This document shows positions 32,936 to 44,521 of a stretch of 64,000 bases of DNA, piece by piece. Every line of letters begins with the position of its first letter. The stretch's first letter is position 1. Where the stretch lies: assembly GCA_003184365.1 (NCBI GenBank), contig NKYR01000061.1, forward strand, positions 124,001-188,000. The letters run 5' to 3'. The notes under the pieces are model-generated. The model worked only from the letters and a program-made list of their open reading frames with translations. It was not told where the DNA came from and did not search any database. This stretch comes from Evernia prunastri. Lineage: Eukaryota > Ascomycota > Lecanoromycetes > Lecanorales > Parmeliaceae. Position numbers and translations under genes: made by a program.

Positions 32936-33526
32936 TTAATCTCATTATTTCTTCAAAATATTATATTTCTAAATAACTTATCTTTTTAATATATTTATTA
33001 TTTAAGTAATTTAATAGTTATTCAATTTTTAAGATAGATATTAATACTTTTTATATATTTATCGATTACATTTTTATAAAATTTTAATATATATCTAATA
33101 AAGTAAAAAATAAAATTTCAAAAAATCGTTTTTTAACAAAAAGTAAAAAAGTTAAGCGATATATTAAAACGATAATCTGTATTATAAAATATCTTTATCG
33201 TTTTTGAATTTCGATTTTTTATATTATATAAGACGATCGTGTAAAAATATTAAAATTCACTTAAGTTAGATTTCACGTTAGTAATCTAACGTTCGAACTT
33301 AATAGATTTTATATATAGCGATCTTCTTATAACTCAATTAAGTGTTTTATATATCTATTTTCAACATCTTTATTAATATATTATTAACATTTTTTTTTTA
33401 AATAATTATATATATATTAAAGAAATCTATAAGCTTTTAATAATATAGAGTTACTCGTATTAATATATTATATTTTAATATAATAATCTTTAGTTATATA
33501 GAAATCGATATATAGTCTTTATTAGA

Positions 33527-34496
33527 GTGCTCATGCGGCTGGAGAAAACAGACGGTCAAACACATATTACTGTTCTGCCCGGAACTGGCGAAAGAGAGAA
33601 GAGAACTCATTGAACAAGTCGGCACGTCAGATTATCGACAAATCTTGACACAGAAGCACGGAATACGCGCTGCCGCACGATGGATGATCAAAATAGGACG
33701 TCTCGATCAATTCTCGCTGGCCCAAGAGCAATTGGCTCGGTCCAAATTACCGCTAGGACTAGACAAAGAAACCAAGAACAAGAAAAAGGGTAAGGAGAAG
33801 AGGGGAAGCAAAAAGAAGGCATAGAAGGAGACAATCACGGAAACAATAGCGGCAGACTGAAAGAGAACGGAAGTGACAGTGGTTTGTGGCAACAACTTGA
33901 CAGTCAAAGACTAAGAGTTGACAACAATGATAACACGAGAGGATAAGTTGAAGTTTTTATCCGAAAGGTTTCTTCAGCGCTACAAATATTTGAGGAACTC
34001 NGATAAATCTTAATTGATTTGATTTATCGATTATAACGACTATCGCTTTATAAAAACGAAGCTTTTAATTAAATTATTTTCTTTATTGAAATCAAGCTTT
34101 TAATTCTTTTTTCGATTATTTATCTTTAATATTATTATTTAATATTTTTAAAAATCGAGTAATATTATAAAAGAAGCGTAGAATTAAAGAAAATTCGCTC
34201 GAGTTAATTAAGCGATAACGTTTAACTTAGATTTTTTCGAAAATTTATTAATTAAAGATTAATTTATGACAATCACGGAAACAATAGCGGCAGACTGAAA
34301 GAGAACGGAAGTGACAGTGGTTTGTGGCAACAATTTGACAGTCAAAGACTAAGAGTTGACAACAATGATAACACGAGAGGATAAGTTGAAGTTTTTATCC
34401 GAAAGGTTTCTTCAGCGCTACAAATATTTGAGGAACTCCTTGATTAGTAAAGTAGTTTACTAGATAGGCGTATTAAGCAATCAAATCAAATCAATC
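33527..34496 (+). mobile_element. 3' end of a Tad-like non-LTR (LINE) retrotransposon
   Basis: A frame from 33525 to the stop at 33822-33824 encodes a CCHC zinc-knuckle of the type found at the C-terminus of fungal LINE ORF2 (C-S-C-G, then H and C in TVKHILLFC). It is followed by an AARWMIKIGRLDQF motif and a Lys-rich tail. The 3' region ends in a TCAAATCAAATCAATC short-repeat tail. The 13-bp AGTCTTTATTAGA is present at both ends (33514-33526 and 34497-34509), as expected for a target-site duplication of a 5'-truncated insertion. The interior is interrupted by the N at 34001 and a duplicated 171-bp segment. Confidence 0.8.
33830..34438. repeat. 171-bp direct duplication around the N at 34001
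   Basis: 33830-34000 and 34268-34438 are identical except for one C/T difference (ACAACTTG versus ACAATTTG). The first copy ends exactly at the N. Between them lies 266 bp of AT-rich sequence (34002-34267) unrelated to the LINE 3' end. The arrangement suggests a misjoined or unresolved assembly gap. Confidence 0.85.
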
Positions 34497-35235
34497 AGTC
34501 TTTATTAGATATTTTACATTATTATATAATATTATATTTATAGTAGATACTAGATTTCGAATACTACTAACATCTCTAAGATAATATATTAATATATATT
34601 TTAGCTAGTAAATAAGTAGATATAACTAGTACTAAATATAAAAGATAAAGTTGAATTACTTCGTAATTATTAGTTAGCTTAAAATCGAATATACTCTAAT
34701 ATAAATGTTTATTATTAAGTATAATAAAAAATCTATATAGAAGAAGATCGCTATATATATGAATACTTTTTAGATATAGAGGTTTCTTTTTATAATTTCG
34801 ACTATATAAATTAATATAAATTAGTAGATCGTTCTCCTCGTATACTTTCTCATATTCGATATTCTCGCTCGAAGTGAATTAATTACTCTCTAATATGGCC
34901 AAGCCACTAGATTTCCAACACCAAGAGTACTATAATCGTTTTGGACGATTACTATGCAGTGCGCGAACAAGTCTCTTGAAAGGCGAGCATGTATTGCTAC
35001 AGAATGCTTTTTTGGGGGAAGACCTAGCTTTCTAGCCCTCAAATCCGTCTTCCCTCTTTCCGCTCTATAGATATCCCTAGGGTGGCGTGATACAGACGTG
35101 CATCCTTTCTTGATTGGTTATATTCGCTGTCACTCCTCCCACGTTAACAGTACCACTTGCAACCTTCATGCAATGTACAAAGACACAAGCCATCGCCACA
35201 CCAGATCCAGTGGCTTTCCTGCGTTTTAACTTGCA

Positions 35236-37898
35236 TTATTCGTCCAGCCGCACATAGTTGGCTGGGAAAAGGCCTTGCCGACCTCCATACTCACCAGACC
35301 ACCAGTCCTCGTCTGGGAATTCCTGCCAACCATTTTTAGCTTTCGAAACCCTGCCTTCAATGGCGTATGACTTACCACTCCTGTAATCTTTGCGTTCTCG
35401 GGAAAACTCAGCTCATTTCCTTCCGCAGCTTCATACTCATACAGCGCCGTAGCTATAGCTCCCTGATCGCGTTCAGTAGCACCAGCAGCATGTTGCTGGG
35501 ATTCAGCTCTAATTTCAGCATCATTGCTTTCTTGTGCACCGCCGCCCTCCTCGCCCTCCACAAGCTCTACATAATTGCTGGGGAAGAGCCCAGATTCACC
35601 ACGGGAATTCTGGCCCATCCACCAATCGTCGTCGACCATGTCGATGTTGGTAACATGTTCCCCTTCTCTTAACTCTAGTTCGTTGTCCTCGGCTTTCTCG
35701 TAGTCAAATTGCACCAGCGCACGCTTTCCGTGGGTTCTAGGGTGCATAGACCCAACTGATCCTCCACCGAAGGACGCCGCAGCAGCAAATTCACCCGCAC
35801 CTCGAGCGGGGTCATGTCCAATTGGCTCTTCAGTGAGATCTTCTTCTTTTGGCAGGGCTTGCGCGAGGGAACGTGCAGGCATGGAGGGCGGAGGCGAGAA
35901 TTGCTCGTCTCGTGCGTCTTCGACCTCTTGCTCATTGTGGCCTCGGCTCACAGGCATGGCAACTTGGATAGGAGATCCCGGTTGCAGGCCAGGCGGCGTT
36001 GGTGGAGTAGGACTTCTTGGAGGTTGCGCAGGCGGCGTGGGCATATGTGGTGCACCTTCCTCCTCTGCTTCTTGATGAGAAGGTTGGGTTGAACTTCCTG
36101 GAATAGGGATTCCGCGCCCCGCGTTGGGCTTGCTGGACGTATCTAGGGGTGGTGGACTAGGGGCTGAGACCCCCGAGCCTACATTCGAAGCCCCCATTGG
36201 AGGCGCATCTTTAAAGCGATCTCGGATGGCACCGACGCCACCGGCCAGAGAGCTTAGGGTTTCTTCCGCAATGTCTTCTCCTTGTCCTGTTGGTTGCTGA
36301 CCCAAGCTATCAAAAGATTGTCCGGTCCGCGTAGTTTGCACAGGAGCCCAGCTCTTCCCTCCATATCCACTCTTCCACTCGCCGGAACTTTGATTCGCAA
36401 TATGTGATGGAGACCCTCCAACACTGGACGGAGGATTGTCACTTGCGCCGCTCAAGCCTCGCTCGCGTGCCTTCTTTTCAGCCCACAATTGGGCTGGTGT
36501 CTTCCCCCCTTGGTCAGCGAACGTCCTGCCGACACCGACGGGTGGGGCGGCAGGGGTGGATTTGGACTCTAGGCCGAAGCCACCAGGTGTCGGAGCCCTA
36601 GTTCCTGTGAACGAACTAGTACCAGACCCGAAATGATTGGCAACCTTAGGCTTGGGGAGAGATGTGAGCCGCTCAGAACTTGAGAATCGCGCTGATCGAT
36701 CTGCATGAGATTTCTGGTCATCGCCCCTTTCATTACCCGGAACTGAGTCTCCAGTGGCTGGAGGAGACATGATGCTGCGGGAAGGCAAGGTGGCGTTCTC
36801 TGCAGGTTTCTGTGCTCGTGCTCTGATTGCCGCTATGTCAACTTTCCCTACCGGCTCGTATGACCCTTTGACTACATTTGGTCTGTCGTCATTGGTATTG
36901 CCTTTCTCTTGGGCCTGCCTCCTCAAGGCAGCGATATCTACTTTTCCCACCGGCTGGTAGCCGCCCCTGACTACATCGCTGTTTGTGGGCGTATCGTCAG
37001 TATGCAAAGAGCCATTGAAGCGAGGAGGCTCTTGGTTCTGTGAACTCAGGTCGCGAATATTCACTTTGGTGGGCTGGTATGCAGACTGCACTTTCTCAAG
37101 CTGCGTTCGAGTAACCGGCGGCGCGTCTTGACCCCAGCCATCTTCATCAATACTTGTATCCTTTGGCGCATGAGAGCGTGTCCGCGATCCAGCGAGCGGG
37201 TTGAAGCCGCCACCACCCCCGCCACTGCTGCGCGTAGGTGTAAAAGTCGGTTTCGAAAAGATAGGAGGGGGAGGACCACTGCTGCTTGGGGCAGATCCAC
37301 CACCAGAATACTTTGAGCCTGATGCGTCAGATACCTTTTGAACAATAGACTCGGGCGTTAGGTCGCGATCTGAGCGAGCAGTCACTTGGACGTGGTAACC
37401 CTGTTGAACATTAGCTCTTTCTACATTGTCCGCTGGGACCTTTACCTACATGGAGCAACTTCGATGCAGCGTTCAAATGACTTGTGAAATAGCCTTTCGT
37501 CCGCTCAGGTACGCCTTCACCACACCAACCGATGAGAACAGATTTTGGGAGCGTCGTGTTGGGGTCTTTGACTTTAGCGTAGGCAAATTGAACTCTGCCA
37601 TCGGACAATTCATCTATTAGGTCAACCAGCTCACCCTCTGCTGCTGGGTTAGCCTCTGTGGCTATAGCCTGTACAAAGACAGTACCTTACCGCCAGTACT
37701 CTGGAATTTCAGTACGCTTTCCTTCCCGCCAGCGTCTTGCTGGAAGGCACTGGCTAGGGGAGCAGACACCGAATAGACAGCCCACTGGCCATAGGTTGGA
37801 GAGTTGGAGGCATTACCGGACGGGGGTGGGGCGTTGACGATGGCTTGATAACTTTTGATTATGGACGGACCGTCGATGGATAAATTCAAGGTTGCCAT
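35236..37898 (-). CDS. abp1: Actin-binding protein Abp1 (ADF-H domain, two SH3 domains)
   Basis: Proposed minus-strand exons are 37898-37691, 37655-37450, 37400-35376 and 35322-35236, giving 841 residues. The N-terminal ADF-H domain (about 1-145) includes YGQWAVYSV, ELVDLIDELSDGRVQFAYAK, CGEGVPERTKGYFTSHL and HGYHVQVTARSD. The middle is disordered, with three degenerate Y-P-V/T-KVDI motifs (YQPTKVNI, YQPVGKVDI, YEPVGKVDI) and a proline-rich stretch. Two SH3 domains follow: ALVQFDYEKAEDNELEL..WWMGQ..GLFPSNYVEL, and ATALYEYEAAEGNELSF..DEDWWSGEYGGRQGLFPANYV at the end. Abp1 links cortical actin patches, Arp2/3 and endocytosis. The first intron would be only 35 bp, unusually short, but both phase and homology support it. 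The last intron (35323-35375) restores the second SH3. Confidence 0.93.
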
Positions 37899-38331
37899 CG
37901 TTATGATCCAGCTGGTTAGTTACCCGTAGAGATACTGTTTAAGAAAAATGCGAAGAAAACTAATGTCATGAAGAGCCCGTGCCAGACATCTGTCAATTTA
38001 TGATTGCGTCGGACTTGACAATATTTAATGAAAAAGATGTAATTATAAGCATCAGTAAGGTAATATATGTCGTATCTAATATTTTACATTACAGCCTGCC
38101 TTGTCTTGGCGTCGAAGTTATTCGCTGGTGCTGTTTATTTGTATTAGGTTCGATTCTGAAAGGCGCTGGTACAAATGGTGTAGCGGGTTTCTTGTGCTTT
38201 ATTTACAGTCTTCCCCTTTCGCCCACAACCCTCAATTTCCATGTGCTAGGCTGCCGTTGTTGCTATCAGCATAGGTAGTCACATTAAAACCGACCATGAT
38301 TTCCTGTTCTAGATATCGCGTTCGAGATGTA

Positions 38332-38840
38332 CCCCTATATTCTTAATCATTGGGAAACTAAAAAGTTGCCGCAAGCCCCCCCCCTTCGAAAACCAAAAAA
38401 ATGTATTTTATTGAATAACTTCACACCCATCACTTTCTATAGTCTAAGATTTTGATAGAATTCACTTACTATACTCAGTCAACATGTATAAATTTTATAG
38501 AAAATTCTGGCTTCAATATCGTGAGTTAAAAGAATGTATAATCAAAATACGCTCGCTCACTCCCAGGTCAAAAAGTTACCTCGACTAATTTTTGACCGCC
38601 AAGACTTTGTCTCAAAAAATTGTGAATTCTACTAAAGATCTATTCTACAGTGAAATGAATAGAGATTATTCTCTACAAATTGAGAGTCTTAATATTCCAT
38701 AGGTTTATTAGAATTTATGAACTTTCTAGAGTATCGTCAGTTATCGTTGTGAAGTTATTCAATAAAATACATTTTTTGGTTTTTGAATGGGGGGTGCTTG
38801 CGGCAACTTTTTAGTTTCCCAATGATTAAGAATATAGGGG
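38332..38840. mobile_element. 509-bp MITE with about 100-bp terminal inverted repeats and TA target duplication
   Basis: The left end CCCCTATATTCTTAATCATT is the exact reverse complement of the right end AATGATTAAGAATATAGGGG. Similarity continues inward for about 100 bp (GGGAAACTAAAAAGTTGCCG, AAAATACATTTTTT-type, TGAATAACTTCAC). TA flanks both ends (38330-38331 and 38841-38842), which fits insertion by a Tc1/mariner-type transposase. The interior has no coding capacity, so the element is non-autonomous. It sits between Abp1 and the F-box-like gene. Confidence 0.9.
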
Positions 38841-39196
38841 TAAGTCGAACGAACGGGTAGTCATGGAAGTGTAATGTACAACATCTAACCAATGTTGAAA
38901 ACAACGCAAGCACTTGTTTTTACAGAATGTACATATGATTGGTCTCGGGCGCCACCAACGCAACGAGCTTGACATGGACAAAGCTATGGAGAAAGGAGGA
39001 CCCACGGAAGGTCATTTCAGAATTAGAAAGGTATATTTGATCATACCATCCAGCGAAAGGCACGTCTTCTCACTCCTGAGACTAACAACCTCCTCGACAA
39101 GAGCTACCGAGCATATGAGGACTGGTGCGGTAGGATTGACGCGCATCAAGGTGTAAATAACTTCGTACGCGGTGGAAATGCTCCGGGTTCGAGTAG

Positions 39197-42100
39197 TCAG
39201 TACTGATGACTCTGCGCAAATGACGGAGCCTGCCGGCCGTGATAAGCTCTTTGAGGAGTATGGTAGACTTGAGCGTTGCGCTCGAAAGCGGGCTCTGCGG
39301 CACAGCTTGAATCGTAGCGGACGTATTCAGGGCCCATCTCCTCTACTGGTCGAGCAATAACGTATCGAGCAGGTTCCCTTAATCCGGAATCATGATACCT
39401 GATCGGTACGTATTCAACACGTTGCTGATAGTGACTGTTCGAAATACCCGGATCATCAACATACTCATAGCGAGTTTGTGCTGGATACTCGTAACTGGGA
39501 ACCCTTTGGGACCGGTTCACCCTGCGCGACGACGGGGATCGAACTTGATACACAGAATCGCGTCTGTCCTCTTCTACCGGGCTCCTGGGCCGGTATAGAG
39601 CTGTCTCTGCAGGCGGTCGTTGAGGGGATGCCGACTCGTCGCGATACTGCGGTATGCGTGAAATCTGGTAGGTATGGCTCCCACCAGGTGGTCTTTTTAG
39701 CACACTGCCGTTGGTGTCTTGGGGATCCTTGACGACCACCGAATCACAGTCTTCGTGAGGAGCGTACCCCGCAGGCGGAGTGCCGCCAAGCCTGCCGGAT
39801 TTTAAGGGCATCTGGGACAATGGCCGGAAATCGTCGTAGTAACGGGTGTGGGACTCCAATCTCTCTGGAAAAACGGCGTGGTTTCCATTTCTTGGCTCAG
39901 GAGGACCTCCTGTCAGCGTATGGTCCCCGAAGATATCGTTCTCTTGTCTTCTGACATTAATCGCATCTCCCAATCGCTGGTCATAAGGGCCATCTTGTCC
40001 GAAATATTGTTTTCGACGCTTGAAGGGTGGCTCGGTAAGCCACGGGGCCTCATGTTCCGTGTCACATTCCGACGAAAAGCGCTTATGAGAACGGACACCA
40101 CCCTCGGGTTCTGGAGCCAAAGTATTGAGAAATCGGTCTGCAGCAACTACCGCCTCAGGCGGGGACGCGCCTCTTGCTTCACGCTTGACAGAGCTCAAGA
40201 TTTCGCCGAGCCTTCTATCCTCTGGAGTACGGCCATACGCTTTGACGGAATCTACAGAGGCACTATGCTCATCCACACTGTCTGGTCGAGAGGGCTTGGC
40301 TTGGACTCCTGCACGCGCATGGAAACGGTGCCCCGACCGAGACATGGCGTTTGGAAATGGAGACTGAGGTTGCGCTACCTGCTCAAATGGCTCATTAGAC
40401 TCCATAGGATAAGTCTCGCTAACAAGCGGTCGCGATACGCTGGCACTGCTGTAAGATTGTTCGCCCTCAAGTCGTGGAGGCATTGCATGACTGAACTTTT
40501 CTCGCTGAGTGTAGGACAAGTACCGGCGACCGTCTTGCAAGGGCGAATTCTGCACTAGCTTCTGCAAAGGATTGTGGTCATGGGTGGAACCGGGGTCGAT
40601 TTTGACTATCTTGCCTAAATAAGCAGGTCTGTGGGGGTCGTACTCATCCTCCCCCGGAGGTTCCAGAGGCTCAGACGAACGACCTGGTGACAATGGCCGG
40701 AAAGCACTATGTGGCCGATTGAAAGACTGATCGCCAGACTGATCTCCATAATGCGATGGGAGAGCAGCCAACTGGTTCGGTGGCGATCCGAAAGCCTTCT
40801 TCGTATTCGCGTCAAGCTCCTTTCTGTAGATGGGGTGAGGCCCCGTATCCGTACGGCTCCTCAAACTTGGAAGAGGTGTTGGAAACGCGTCTGGAAAGAC
40901 CAAAGCGATCAAGTTTAGTTTGGCATCGGTCATACCATTAGCATTGAGCAGTCTGGAGATGACCGAGAGGTCAGGGTAATCTATCATGTCGTGCTTCCAA
41001 TCGAGTTCTGGAACTTGTGGGTGCCCAAGCATTTGTACCGTCTCGACGTGTGCTGTTCTGAAGTGGTTGACTAGGTGAGGTAATGTATACAGCTTGGCTC
41101 CTGTGCCGTTCTTCATGCATGTTCTGCAGCCCAGTCCATTAACGCTTCTGACAGGTCTCATCACAGCGTGATGGTCAAGTCCATCAATAAACATGGACAG
41201 ACTAGGCTCATTGGGGAAGGAGGCTTTGAACCTGGCAACAGTGTGTTGGATAACAACATGGATCCGGACGCTGCCCGGAAGATCTTTGACCCCGCCAATG
41301 GCGGTGAAAACGTCTTTAGCATGTTTGGCCATCTCGTCCATTTGACGTTGATACAAATCAGATACTTGACCGGGAGCATTGTGGGCCTGGGGTGTGATGG
41401 TTAAAGGCCCCTTTTGGAAATTGCTTGGGTATACCGTCAGGCGGCCTCCATAATTGTTCGCACCGGATTCGGGAAAGTAACCTTGCGGGACTGTACCAAG
41501 CTGTCCTTGTGGAAACGCAAGGTATCCTTGTTGACCAGGAAAGGAGCCATACTGTGCTGTTTGGCCTTGCTGTGCAACGGGAAATGGGTTGTATGAGGCA
41601 GCACTGCTTCCGTAACCGTTGTGAGCTCCAGAATAGCCAGCCCCAGTAGAGTGAGACGAATTTGTAGGCGGATAGGATTGTGCGGGCACCATTTGGGACC
41701 GCCCTTGCTGGCGAGGGCCTGGGTACGGATTCTGGTGTCCTACAGCGGGATGTTGGGGGGTTTGGTGTAGTGATGCTCCGGTCGGGGCGCTTGTGCCCGC
41801 GGGCTGAACGAAGTTGCTTGGTCCTCGTGATTCTCTGCTAGCCGAGGGTTGTACAGGAGGCGCTGGAGTCGGGATCTTGTAGTAGTTTGTTTTAGCAACA
41901 CTGGGATTGGGGTTGAAAGGAGGATGCTCAGGCCACTCGGATCGCCAGTGCACCACGATGTTTCCCATACTAAGCGTCGTGGTATGTTTTGCAGCATAGT
42001 GCTGAATCACACCCTCAAAACCGTAGAACTTGAAATTGCCATCGCAACCGTTACAAAGGAACAGCTCTCTTTGAAAGTGGTCCGTCAGCGGTTTGATTTT

Positions 42101-44138
42101 AGTGTCGAAGAGCCATTTCATGTTTTCGAGGATCAATTTTCTAGTCGGTGGCCCGTTAGGTGGATCAGTCTTTACAGGTTCACCAGCGGCAAGAGCGGCT
42201 TGATCCTCCTGTGCTATTGCCGCGTAAAAGCGTTGGCGGACATCCAAAAGCACATCTGCCGCAAATTTGGGGCTTGATTCCTTCGTGACAGCTTTACCTC
42301 CGGCCCACCTGGATTCAATGGTCTTGGCAGCCAACACGCCAATCCGATGCCGGACCGGAGCCTGATGGGTCTCCCATTCACGGTCAAGATTTTCCTTGGT
42401 CTCTTTTAATTGAGCTTCCTGCTGACGCCGCTGTCTGTACTCCTCTGCAAGGATTTCCGTGTGCTGTATTTGCTCCTTCTCGCGTCGTTCGGCATAAGGA
42501 AGCTGAGAAAGCAAACGCGGCCTGAGTATCTCCCACGCTTGGTCCGTCATTGGCTGCGATATCTGCATGGCCGCTTGGAAAGAGTCCATGTGCCTCATTA
42601 TACCGGGTAACAAAGGAGGGTCTAAGGCTGCGCAGCGGCGCTCTATCTCCGCTCGTCGAGCTGCCTTAGCTTCATTGACTTCCTTAATGTTGCGCTCAGG
42701 TCGCGGCTGATAGGTGGCCACCTGAGATCCATGTTGGACACCGCTCTGGAGAGGAACCACGATATTCTTAGGATAGTGGAAGGATGCTACGACAAGCCGA
42801 TCAGTAAACTGGCTTCAGCTTTGGGTATGGGCAGACTGCAATGCGTGAAACAGCGGGTCTGCTTACGTGTGGATGCACTCGTCGCGAGCGGACTGGCCTG
42901 ATCGCCCTCAGATCTTGTTGAGGGGGCCATGCTTTGCGGAGTCGATCGGTCCGAACAGGGTTCACTTTTGGCACTGGATGTAACCGCCTTGGGATCTGAC
43001 CGCGAATTGACAACCTGCAGCCCACCTTTAGAGTCCCACTGCTCCCAGCGGACGATATCCTCGAGGTACTGCTGCCCTCGGTGAGCGAGACCCTTGGTCC
43101 ACTCTTCTGCGGATGCAACACCAAGCTCCTTTGCTGTTTCAAATTGGCGCTTGATCTCCTCTACATCGGGCTTGTAGTATCGTTTTGTCATACGCAGCAC
43201 AGGTGGAGCTGCATTGCTTCGTAAGACGTTATGACCAATGTAGTGACAATTTTCTGATACGAAGGCAAAGGGAAGGCCCTGCAAAAGGAAGAATGGGCAA
43301 TCCGACGACATGGAGAGGTCCAGTTCCTGTTTGACGTCAGTTCGAGAGCTCAAATTATAGCCAGCGAATGCTTTCGATCGTCCGGTACCTTTTGAGTATG
43401 GTCTTGCAAACATCGACCGCAACACCTGAGACCAAAGGGCCAGATGAGCCTGACACCGCTATGACCAGGTCCGGACTCCCACGGATCCTGTGGGTTTGCT
43501 ACCTGGGTATCAACTTTGACCTGTTCACAGATCTGGCAACGAATTCCCTTGAGTAATCTCCACATTTCAAGCTCATTTAGCCCGTGAATAGGCCTTGGAA
43601 TTCCGGGACAGAATCTCCTCCGAGACACGGCCCAAATGGACTCTGCTTTCAGGGGCTGTACAATGCTGTCAGGCAGCCGCATGGAATCCTCTTCATTCTT
43701 GCCAGGGGTCAAGTAGGCATTGAAAGCGTGGTTCACGCTTAATAAACGTCCAAGAAAGACGGGAGGAACATAACAAAAAATATGCTGCCAGAGGACAGCA
43801 GGCAACGCAGATGACTTGCAAGAAAGGTCTGCTCCTGTTCCTGCACTATAAACACTTGCTCTGGATCGCTCGATTCTGGAGAGGTCCTCCATGAGGTTTT
43901 GGCCCTGCCTGGAGGAAGGAGCTTCATCTATAGTTCCACGGCTGTCAACTATTGTACGAGAGGTTGAACCCTCTGTTTGATGCTGCACAATTGGATTAGG
44001 ATATGGATTTTGTTCGCGTTTCCGCTTGTAGGACATCTCATGCTCGATGCCTTTCGCAATGGGAGGAGCTTCTGGCTGCGCTGACTCCGAGGGAGAGTAT
44101 AGGTCGGAAGACCCATTACTCCTAGGGGATGAGTCCAT
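39197..44138 (-). CDS. Large F-box-like protein with zinc-finger region, uncharacterised
   Basis: Proposed exons 44138-43389, 43326-42867 and 42786-39197 give about 1599 residues; both introns (62 and 80 bp) have good signals and keep the phase. Near residue 110 there is an F-box-like motif (LPAVLWQHIFCYVPPVFLGR). It is followed by paired cysteines (CQICEQ and CCGRCL) and a conserved YYKPDVEEIKRQFETAKELG segment. Farther on are a helical, Arg/Glu-rich segment and a C2H2-like finger (FLCNGCDGNFKFYGFEGVIQ, then H). The rest is long, disordered and Pro/Gln/Ser-rich, with RIPQYRDESASPQ-type repeats. This domain order is known from conserved hypothetical proteins of filamentous ascomycetes. An adaptor or nuclear role is conceivable, but I assign no function. 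Confidence 0.8.
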
Positions 44139-44521
44139 ACCTGGCCGTTCTCATAACACAAAGTCTGGCGTTCACAGGTAGAAATGTGCTATTGCAATTA
44201 AGTGCTGCAGGATATCCTCCTCAGCCACTAGACGTATGCCATTCCGCAGAGATTGAAATGAGAGACGAGAAGAGATATTGCTTGCATTCACGCAAAGGGC
44301 TATTCTCGCAAATCAGAACAAGAGGGCAGGGGAGGAAACTATGGCCCCGAGACAGATCCCGAGTCTTCCTAGAGGCACTATAGGAGACCAAAGTTTGGTT
44401 ACCACAAGTAATGCGATTCTATCAAGAAGACTGAGATACGTTGTGCGAAGAAGAAGAACCAGAAAAAGAAGAAGCTTGGAGATGGGACACGCAGGTGCAA
44501 TGACCGGGGTGTAGATAGAAA
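44139..44521. promoter_or_regulatory. Bidirectional promoter region
   Basis: This 383-bp gap separates the divergent start codons of the F-box-like gene (minus) and the proposed first exon of AMP deaminase (plus). It must contain both promoters. No clear TATA box or known operator was identified. Confidence 0.4.

Larger units (their letters stand above)
30841..34892. mobile_element. AT-rich, RIP-like transposon island
   Basis: The segments 30860-31200, 32560-33513, 34002-34267 and 34510-34880 are extremely AT-rich, dominated by TA, ATA and TTAA words, with no open reading frames of note. This contrasts sharply with the flanks and with embedded pieces of normal composition (31201-32559, 33527-34000, 34268-34496), which carry retrotransposon sequence. 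The pattern fits old repeats destroyed by RIP, with younger insertions inside. Two single N bases interrupt it. Confidence 0.85.

Noticed and set aside
39848..40558. 236-codon plus-strand ORF
   Set aside because: It is antisense to the long disordered exon of the F-box-like gene.
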